DNA from: Exiguobacterium sp. s124
Lineage (GTDB): Bacteria; Bacillota; Bacilli; Exiguobacteriales; Exiguobacteriaceae
Assembly: GCF_018617485.1 (NCBI RefSeq)
Contig: NZ_JACSKH010000002.1
Span: forward strand, 1 to 64,000
DNA: 64,000 nucleotides
Direction of reading: 5' to 3'
Shown: positions 57,750 through 64,000 of the stretch, piece by piece
How the letters are laid out: each line of letters begins with the position of its first letter
Numbering within the stretch: position 1 is the stretch's first letter
Notes under the pieces: generated by a model
The model's database searches: none
Told to the model about the DNA's origin: nothing
Seen by the model: only the letters and a program-made list of their open reading frames with translations
Translations under genes and position numbers: made by a program

Positions 57750-60143
57750 ATGATGAAGAAATGGGTTGCACTCGCACTCGGGACAGGTCTTGTCCTGTCA
57801 TTGCCACAAGAGGTGCCGGCTGAAAAGAGCTCAAAAGCCGACGACGCCAAGTGGAAACTTGTCTGGTCAGATGAGTTTAGTAAGTCTGAAATCGATCACT
57901 CGAAATGGAACTTTGAAACGGGGAACTGGATTGTCGACAAAGACGGAAATCCAGTCGCTGCCGGTTGGGGAAACAATGAGAAGCAATTTTATACGGACAA
58001 AAACGAAAACGCTTTCGTAAAAGACGGGAAGCTCGTCATCCGTGCAAAGAAAGAACAAGCATCGGATCAATTCGGCACATATGATTACACATCGGCGAAG
58101 TTAACGACAAAAGGTACGTTCAGTAAGACATATGGTCGTTATGAAATGAGAGCCAAACTTCCAACAGGTAAAGGGCTTTGGCCTGCATTTTGGATGCTTC
58201 CAGAAGAAGACCGCTACGGTGGTTGGGCCGCATCTGGTGAAATCGACATCATGGAGTCATGGGGCAGTCAGCCAGATAAAGTCGCTGGCACGATTCACTA
58301 CGGGGAAACATGGCCAAACAACAAATACACGGGGAAAGACTATCACTTCGCAGAGGGTGACGGCATCGACAAATGGCATACATATGCGGTCGAGTGGGAG
58401 CCTGGTGAGATTCGTTGGTATGTAGACGGACAATTGTATCAGACGCAAAACGATTGGTATGCGAAAGAAGCAAACAAGGCTTCAAAATATAGTTATCCTG
58501 CGCCATTCGACCAAGATTTCTATTTGATTATGAACTTGGCAGTCGGTGGATGGTTCGATGGGGACGTTGACGAGACGACACCATTCCCGGCAGAGATGGA
58601 AGTCGATTACGTCCGCGTCTTTGACTTGAAGAACGGAAAGTATCGCGATGCTGTCGAACCGACATACTCGGATGAGGAAGTCGTGTTACCAGAAGGTGCG
58701 AAACAACCTTTAGAAGACGGGAACCTTGTCTATGATGAAGACTATACAGAACCGATTACGACGGTGACAAACGGTGCACAGACGCTCAACCCGACGTATT
58801 GGAACTATGTGGCGCTTCCTGACTTTGGTGGTGTCGGCTCAGTCGATGTGATTGATTTGGCAGGGTCACGATTCGCCGACATTTCGATTGATCAGGCGGG
58901 AAGCCAGCCGTACTCGCATCAATTGATTCAAAACGTATCGCTCGGACAAGGCGGACACTATAAAGTGACGTTTGACGCCAAGGCGGACGCGGCGCGTTCG
59001 ATCGCCGTTAAAGTTGGCGGTGGACCGGACCGAGGCTATGCAAAATATTCAGATGAAGGGTCATTCGATTTGACGACAGACGTTCAAACGTACTCGATGA
59101 CATTTGATATGACCGAAGAGACTGACCTTGCGGCACGTCTTGAGTTCAACGTTGGACTCAGCACGTCTGGTGTCCAAATCGGGAACGTCCGTGTCGAGCA
59201 GACACCTCGTGAGGCGTTCGACCCGAATGCGACAAAACCGAAGCTTGGAGACGGAAACCATGTATATAACGGTACGTTCGACCAAGGTGCGATGGATCGC
59301 ATGACGTATTGGACGTTCGACCCAGGTGTCACGAAAGGGACAGGAACAGTGGATCCAGTAGAGCGTCTCTTCCGTTTCGAAACGAACAAGAAAAAAGGAG
59401 CACCGGCAACATTGGTGCAACAAGGAATTCAATTGCAAGAAGGACATGAATACGTTCTTCGCTTCAAAGCACGTGCAGAGCGGATAGACGGTCTTCAAGT
59501 CGGGTTGAACGGTGCGAATGGGGATGCCTACCTTCCGCTTCAGCGTGTCGCTCTATCAGAAGCGTTCGATACGTATGAAATTCCGTTCACGATGGAAGCC
59601 GGAACGGACCTCATGAGCCAGCTTCAGTTCATTCTCGGTTCTGAAAAAGGTGTGATTGAGATCGATGATGTCGAATTGCGCGATGTCACGCCGATTTATA
59701 TCGACCCATCTCCACTTAAAAATGGATCATTCACAGAAGGTCTCACAAACTGGGGCTCCTATGTACACTTTGACGCACAGGCTGCTGTCGAAGCGGTGAA
59801 TGAGGCGGCACGTATCTCGATTACGCAAGAAGGGAACGAAGCATGGAGTGTCCTTATGGAACAAGGTGGTCTTGAGTTACAACAAGACCAAACGTACGTC
59901 GTTCAATTCGATGCATCTTCTACAGTCGCTCGTTCGTTCGAAGTGACGTTAGAGAATGCCGGGTACTATCGCTACTTGAGCGAAGTCGTTTCGGTCACAC
60001 CGGAAACGAACACGTACACGTTTGAAGTGACGATGCCCGTGACGGATATGACAGGATTGAAGTTCTTGATGGGACGCACAGAAGGGTCACCACTTGGTGC
60101 GCATGATATCACGATTGATAACGTGAGTGTGACGTTGAAATAA
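57750..60143 (+). CDS. Secreted GH16 endo-beta-1,3-glucanase (laminarinase) with carbohydrate-binding modules
   Basis: The 797-residue enzyme probably cuts beta-1,3-glucans such as laminarin. It has a signal peptide ending near residue 24 and a GH16 domain at about residues 35-295, with the catalytic motif GEIDIMES (two glutamates flanking an aspartate). Three CBM4/9-like modules follow, each opening with a DGNHVYNGTF-type strand (about residues 325, 500 and 650). Two adjacent ATGs are possible, and the second (57753) is better spaced from GGAGG. A further cre-like site lies within the coding region. Confidence 0.92.
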   Translation: MMKKWVALALGTGLVLSLPQEVPAEKSSKADDAKWKLVWSDEFSKSEIDHSKWNFETGNWIVDKDGNPVAAGWGNNEKQFYTDKNENAFVKDGKLVIRAKKEQASDQFGTYDYTSAKLTTKGTFSKTYGRYEMRAKLPTGKGLWPAFWMLPEEDRYGGWAASGEIDIMESWGSQPDKVAGTIHYGETWPNNKYTGKDYHFAEGDGIDKWHTYAVEWEPGEIRWYVDGQLYQTQNDWYAKEANKASKYSYPAPFDQDFYLIMNLAVGGWFDGDVDETTPFPAEMEVDYVRVFDLKNGKYRDAVEPTYSDEEVVLPEGAKQPLEDGNLVYDEDYTEPITTVTNGAQTLNPTYWNYVALPDFGGVGSVDVIDLAGSRFADISIDQAGSQPYSHQLIQNVSLGQGGHYKVTFDAKADAARSIAVKVGGGPDRGYAKYSDEGSFDLTTDVQTYSMTFDMTEETDLAARLEFNVGLSTSGVQIGNVRVEQTPREAFDPNATKPKLGDGNHVYNGTFDQGAMDRMTYWTFDPGVTKGTGTVDPVERLFRFETNKKKGAPATLVQQGIQLQEGHEYVLRFKARAERIDGLQVGLNGANGDAYLPLQRVALSEAFDTYEIPFTMEAGTDLMSQLQFILGSEKGVIEIDDVELRDVTPIYIDPSPLKNGSFTEGLTNWGSYVHFDAQAAVEAVNEAARISITQEGNEAWSVLMEQGGLELQQDQTYVVQFDASSTVARSFEVTLENAGYYRYLSEVVSVTPETNTYTFEVTMPVTDMTGLKFLMGRTEGSPLGAHDITIDNVSVTLK
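58004..58017. promoter_or_regulatory. Intragenic cre-like site in the laminarinase gene
   Basis: CGAAAACGCTTTCG differs from the upstream operator at one base. It lies about 255 bases into the gene, a distance at which bound CcpA can act as a roadblock. Confidence 0.5.
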
Positions 60144-60154
60144 GATGATACGCA

Positions 60155-60192
60155 AAACAGGAATTTCTCATCGTGAGAAATTCCTGTTTTTT
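60155..60192. terminator. Bidirectional terminator between laminarinase and mprF
   Basis: ACAGGAATTTCTCA pairs perfectly with TGAGAAATTCCTGT across TCG. A T run follows on the plus strand, with a shorter one on the minus strand. Confidence 0.9.
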
Positions 60193-62683
60193 AGCGTTTC
60201 CGACTAATCAATCGCGCCGTTCGTAAAATCGACGGCAACAATTTACGACGTTGACGGAATGCGAGATACCGTCCTTCCCAGGACGGTTTGAACTTTTGTT
60301 TAAACTGTCTCAGGCCGCTGAACGGATAAATGTAACTGATATTTTCGAAAATATCGGCGGCGACGCGCTCTGGCCAATGGGAGAATGTCTGCTCGCCGAC
60401 GGCGGCAAGTGGTGCCACGCCGAGTCCGACATGTTCATAGCCTTCCGCACGTGCCCATTCGATGATATGGAGAATCAGCACTTCGATTGCTCCGGACGGC
60501 GCATCATTTTTCGAACGCATCAAATCGATTGAAATGGCTCCATTCCCTCTGAGCAACGAAATGAAGGCGACGACGACACCATCCGCATCTCGTAACAGAG
60601 CGATTGGATAACGTGTCAACGTTTCGTAGTCGAAGAAACCGAGAGAGAATCCTTTCTCGTTCCGATTTCCAATCCACTCGTCTGAGATCTCTTTTAACTC
60701 CTCTAATAACAGGAGGCTCGGCTCACAGACGATCTCGAACGTGATTCCCTTCTTTTCGAATTGATTGTAAAGGGAGCGCATATTCGCACGCTTCTTACCC
60801 GACAACGAGAAGGTCGACACGTCAATCGTCGCCTCTTCCCCTAGCTTGAAGAACGTGAAGCCGGCATCATGAAGGCGTGGCATCCAATTCGGTGTGATTT
60901 GATAAAATAAAGGAATATATCCAATTCGGTCCGCATCCTCGATGAAACGTGTCAATAACGCAGTCGCGGCCTGTCGTTCCCCTTGAATATCACCAAGGAC
61001 AATCGCATGGTTCCGTGCTGTCGCAAACAAGAGACACGCATTTCCAGCCTCATTCATATAGAAACGCTTATCTGCCATGTGGGCCAAGTCAAAGCTACTC
61101 GATATGTGCTGTGTTGCTTGGAACTGTCTGATTCGATCTTCATCATATGCTTCTCCGAGCGCCGGGCGTTTCCAACGGTCGAACAGAAGCAGCAGTGCAC
61201 TTGCGACGAGTGACGTGAAGAGGAGAAGTAACACCGTCAACCAGCCAGCCTGATGGGATGTGAAAAATAAGTCATAGGTGCCGGCGAACGACTGTAGCAA
61301 CAGGGCGTGTGAGCCGACATATAGCAGGACATAGAACAGATTTCGAATGAGACGACCAGTCGTTAAAATGGAGCGATATCGGACGTGTCGTTTACGCGTC
61401 AACCAGACGAACGTCGCGAAACCGATGACGACGAATGTCTCAAATAAGTTCAAACCACGAGCGATGACGCCGATTGAAGCCCAGATGAATGCCGTGTTGA
61501 GCAACCAGAGCGTTCGCTTCGTCCGCACATACATGCCATAGACGGAAAGGAACATGAGTAATCCAGCACTCAATAAAAGAAGCGTCCCGATCCATTCGAA
61601 CCAACGATTCACTTCATAGAGTGGTGTCACACTCGGGAGAAGTGTCTGGAACCAAATCAACAAACTGCTCATCAAGGCAATGAGACTACCTGTTAAGCGC
61701 CCAATCTTTGCAAGCGTCCGTGAAACGATACGCCAGACGACGGTCCCGATTTCATAAGAAGACCCAATGATTGGCCGATATTCGATTTGTTTGACGACCT
61801 GGTCTCCGAACGCGATGGCAGCCAAAAAGAGACCAATCAAAAAAGGAACGACGAAATAGACGAACCGATAGATGATTAAAGATGAGAGAACGATGTCTTG
61901 ATGAATCCCAAGCTGTGTCATCCCAACCAGATACAGTAAATCGAACGTACCGGCACCCCCCGGGACGAGGGAGACGACACCGACGACCGTGGCGACGATA
62001 AAGACTCCAAAGAGTTGCGTGAACGAAGCTGACCCGTCGAGTAACGATAGCGCATAGACGGCGACGAGCCCTGCCGTGACCCATTCCGCAAGTGAAGTCA
62101 TCGTGTAACCGATCAAGGTGGACCAACCCACGTTTGATCGTCGTGACGTGACAAATAGATAGAACGGGAGCATCGCACTCACCGCGAGTAACACCGGCCA
62201 AATCCACGGTTTCGTCCCGACGAGCCCGCCTGCTGGGAAGATACCGAAGAGCACACCGATGGAAAGGATGGAAAGACCACTGATGAGTGTCGGGGTCATC
62301 CAACCGATCGCACGGAGCAAGCGTTTTGTGTCCGTATATGGGCGATAGAGAGATGTCCGAAGGGCAATCCCAATCACTCCACCGAATCCGAGCATCCCAT
62401 TCATTGAGTTCGTGATCCATGCCGTTTGGACGACTTTTCGCTTCGGTAATTGGATGTGTAACGAGCGGAGCAAAAAGTAATCGTATCCGGTCATCGTCAA
62501 GACGGCGAATCCACCGAGTAGGATGAGTGTGAACTGTTCCCAACCGGTCAATTGTTTCAGTGTCGTGAAGGCGGTCGCGAGCGAGAGGTTTTTCAACTCT
62601 TGTCCGCTCTGGAATAAAATCAATCCGATTAACGCTATAGGGATGAGCCATTTTAATTGTTTCCATGAAAAACGAGTGCGCAT
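60191..62683 (-). CDS. mprF: Phosphatidylglycerol lysyltransferase/flippase MprF
   Basis: MprF adds an amino acid, usually lysine, to phosphatidylglycerol and flips the product, lowering surface charge and protecting against cationic peptides. The 830-residue protein has about 13 membrane helices over residues 1-510. The cytoplasmic DUF2156 synthase domain follows from about residue 525, with ACLLFATARNHAIVLGDIQGE, SIDLMRSKNDAPSGAIEVL and YEHVGLGVAPLAAVG. GGAG precedes the ATG. It is monocistronic and transcribed against replication. Both MprF and the Dlt-like operon at 39.7 kb would alter surface charge or acylation. Confidence 0.93.
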   Translation of the reverse strand: MRTRFSWKQLKWLIPIALIGLILFQSGQELKNLSLATAFTTLKQLTGWEQFTLILLGGFAVLTMTGYDYFLLRSLHIQLPKRKVVQTAWITNSMNGMLGFGGVIGIALRTSLYRPYTDTKRLLRAIGWMTPTLISGLSILSIGVLFGIFPAGGLVGTKPWIWPVLLAVSAMLPFYLFVTSRRSNVGWSTLIGYTMTSLAEWVTAGLVAVYALSLLDGSASFTQLFGVFIVATVVGVVSLVPGGAGTFDLLYLVGMTQLGIHQDIVLSSLIIYRFVYFVVPFLIGLFLAAIAFGDQVVKQIEYRPIIGSSYEIGTVVWRIVSRTLAKIGRLTGSLIALMSSLLIWFQTLLPSVTPLYEVNRWFEWIGTLLLLSAGLLMFLSVYGMYVRTKRTLWLLNTAFIWASIGVIARGLNLFETFVVIGFATFVWLTRKRHVRYRSILTTGRLIRNLFYVLLYVGSHALLLQSFAGTYDLFFTSHQAGWLTVLLLLFTSLVASALLLLFDRWKRPALGEAYDEDRIRQFQATQHISSSFDLAHMADKRFYMNEAGNACLLFATARNHAIVLGDIQGERQAATALLTRFIEDADRIGYIPLFYQITPNWMPRLHDAGFTFFKLGEEATIDVSTFSLSGKKRANMRSLYNQFEKKGITFEIVCEPSLLLLEELKEISDEWIGNRNEKGFSLGFFDYETLTRYPIALLRDADGVVVAFISLLRGNGAISIDLMRSKNDAPSGAIEVLILHIIEWARAEGYEHVGLGVAPLAAVGEQTFSHWPERVAADIFENISYIYPFSGLRQFKQKFKPSWEGRYLAFRQRRKLLPSILRTARLISRKR

Positions 62684-62854
62684 GAGGTTTTCTCCTTATC
62701 TGTCATATGACTGACAGCGTCTTCTAACTAAATCGTACTATAGGATACGATTGAAATCTGTAAAACGTTTCAAATGAGGGGATTGTAAGCGCAAGAAAAA
62801 GGACGAAATATTGTTTTTATCTTTGCTACAGTGAAAGAAGAAAGGGGTGTGGAG

Positions 62855-63403
62855 ATGCTGACATTTGAAGAAAAATGGACGAAAGTGCTCGCTTGTGACG
62901 CGACGTATGATGGACTATTTTATACAGCCGTGAAGACGACGGGAATTTATTGTCGACCATCGTGTCGTTCCCGCAAACCGAAAAAAGAGAATGTCGATTT
63001 TTATATGACAAGACAAGAGGTGGAAGCGAAAGGGTTTCGACCGTGCAAGCGATGCCAGCCAGAAGTCGAGCATGCCCCACACCGCGCGCTCGTCAAACAG
63101 GTGACGGTATATCTGATGGAACATTACAAGCAACCGATTCGTCTTGAACAGATTGCTGAGCATGTCCAGCTGAGTCCGTTCCATTTGGAGCGAACGTTCA
63201 CCCAAGCGACAGGAGAAACACCAAGGCAACTGTTGGAACGACTACGCATCGACAAGGCGGCTTATTTATTGCGAACGACTTCCATGAGCAATTTGACGGT
63301 CTGCTATGAGGTCGGGTTTCAAACGCCGTCGAACTTTTACCGAGTCTTTCGCCGAGTGAAAGGTTGTACACCGAATATGTATCGAAAAGGAGGGGACGTA
63401 TGA
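62855..63403 (+). CDS. adaA: Methylphosphotriester-DNA methyltransferase and activator AdaA
   Basis: AdaA takes methyl groups from DNA phosphotriesters onto a zinc-bound cysteine and then activates the adaptive response. The 182-residue protein has the four zinc cysteines C33, C37, C64 and C67 (IYCRPSC and PCKRCQP), C33 being the acceptor. An AraC-type double helix-turn-helix follows at about residues 85-178. ATG at 62855 is preferred over a GTG 24 bases upstream, since AAGGGG precedes it. Its stop overlaps the alkA start. The AGT partner AdaB is not seen here. Confidence 0.92.
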   Translation: MLTFEEKWTKVLACDATYDGLFYTAVKTTGIYCRPSCRSRKPKKENVDFYMTRQEVEAKGFRPCKRCQPEVEHAPHRALVKQVTVYLMEHYKQPIRLEQIAEHVQLSPFHLERTFTQATGETPRQLLERLRIDKAAYLLRTTSMSNLTVCYEVGFQTPSNFYRVFRRVKGCTPNMYRKGGDV

Positions 63404-64000
63404 ACGATTTGTTACTAGACGTTCCGCAACCGTTTGATTTTAATGAATGTCTCGTCTTTTTAAGTCGGTCCGAGCAAGAGGTGCTACATGTCACGACGGA
63501 CGAGGCGATTCAAAAGTTGATGTTGATTGGGGAGCGTCCCATCCTCGTCGAACTTTTAGAAGAGCAAGACCACATTCGCGTGGTGTTCCCGGTCGATGAC
63601 GTTTCAGATACAGAAAAAGAATGCGTGGAACGTGAGGTACGTGACTGGTTAGACCTTGATCGTGATTTAACACCCTTTGAGGCGATGGGTGCAAAGGATG
63701 AATTGTTGGCACCATTGATCGAAGCGCATCGCGGGTTGCGGATGATTGGATTTCCAGATTTGTTCGAGGCACTCACATGGGCCATCATCGGGCAACAAAT
63801 CACGTTATCCTTCGCCTATACAGTCAAACGTCGATTCGTCGAACGATATGGAGATCAGCGAGTCATCGGAGATCAGGTGTACTGGACGTTCCCACGTGCA
63901 GAACGAATCGCTTTGCTTGAGCCGGAAGCGTTGCGCGAGCTTCAGTTTAATCGAAGAAAATCCGAGTATGTCATTGATATTGCACGGGAAATAACCAGCG
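63400..64000 (+). CDS. alkA: DNA-3-methyladenine glycosylase II (AlkA), partial at the right edge
   Basis: AlkA removes alkylated bases from DNA. Two hundred codons are visible, with no stop before the window ends. The segment LTWAIIGQQITLSFAYTVKRRF and the following FPRAERIALLEPEALRELQF match the helix-hairpin-helix glycosylase domain, and the first 110 residues match the AlkA N-terminal fold. The start codon overlaps the adaA stop (ATGA), with AAGGAGGGG upstream, so the two are translationally coupled in an adaptive-response operon. Confidence 0.9.
   Translation, partial: MNDLLLDVPQPFDFNECLVFLSRSEQEVLHVTTDEAIQKLMLIGERPILVELLEEQDHIRVVFPVDDVSDTEKECVEREVRDWLDLDRDLTPFEAMGAKDELLAPLIEAHRGLRMIGFPDLFEALTWAIIGQQITLSFAYTVKRRFVERYGDQRVIGDQVYWTFPRAERIALLEPEALRELQFNRRKSEYVIDIAREITS

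Noticed and set aside
61752-62666. Open frame of 304 codons on the minus strand inside mprF
   Set aside because: It is an alternate frame of mprF with an arginine- and histidine-rich peptide and no family resemblance. The mprF frame is clearly the coding one.
62759-62772. cre-like word in the mprF-adaA spacer
   Set aside because: The half sites are offset by one base from the cre consensus and neither gene is a carbon-catabolic gene.

Overview
The window is the replication-origin region of a low-to-mid GC Gram-positive bacterium of the order Bacillales. The gene order is the classic one around oriC: 16S rRNA, gyrA, gyrB, recF, yaaA, dnaN, dnaA, oriC, rpmH, rnpA, yidC, then mnmE, mnmG, rsmG, noc, parB, yyaC, ychF, rpsF-ssb-rpsR, gdpP, rplI, dnaB, purA, walRKHIJ, htrA and rlmH. 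The proteins look like Exiguobacterium or a close relative. That genus assignment is inference from recall, not a search. Left of oriC (about 10.1-10.6 kb) the genes lie on the minus strand, and most genes to the right lie on the plus strand, so transcription mostly follows replication.

Positions 1-36 are the 5' end of a 16S rRNA gene with its promoter. Positions 257-10052 hold a degenerate HD-GYP protein, both gyrase subunits, recF (carrying a perfect parS), the S4 protein YaaA, the sliding clamp and DnaA. The origin is bipartite. A DnaA-box array lies upstream of dnaA, and further boxes with a DnaA-trio-like unwinding element lie in the dnaA-dnaN spacer. Several genes usual at this locus in Bacillus subtilis are absent: remB (yaaB), jag (khpB) and soj (parA). 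The ParB that remains starts without the N-terminal ParA-stimulating peptide. Noc is present, and two near-perfect Noc-binding palindromes were found, in the ychF leader and inside a gene at 43.3 kb.

Positions 20.5-37.3 kb are conserved core: MscS channel, DUF951 protein, YchF, the rpsF-ssb-rpsR operon, GdpP, L9, the DnaB helicase, PurA (with a PurR-type operator), the WalRK regulon core, HtrA, a 53-residue CxxH/CxxC protein and RlmH. A DnaA-box cluster sits just before rlmH.

From 37.4 kb the window becomes accessory. First comes a long imperfect inverted repeat, then an AT-rich divergent pair (flavodoxin-fold NAD(P)H oxidoreductase and TetR regulator) with a palindromic operator, then a GNAT acetyltransferase. 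A four-gene operon at 39.67-43.76 kb encodes a carrier protein, an adenylate-forming ligase, an AlgI-type MBOAT acyltransferase and a membrane-anchored SGNH-like protein. It has the logic of a dlt operon but a different gene order and a strong Fur-type box over its promoter. This is the best candidate for an undescribed system in the window.

The rest is secreted and metabolic genes: MsrA, a secreted HNH nuclease with a small partner, a DUF4317 protein, a secreted barrel-like protein and a laminarinase that share an identical cre-like palindrome, a DbpA-type helicase, an esterase overlapping a domain-permuted GH3 glycosidase, alkaline phosphatase, a HAD phosphatase, a LURP-one protein, a Nudix hydrolase, MprF, and an adaA-alkA alkylation-repair operon that runs off the right end. 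No CRISPR array, tRNA, insertion sequence or prophage was recognised.
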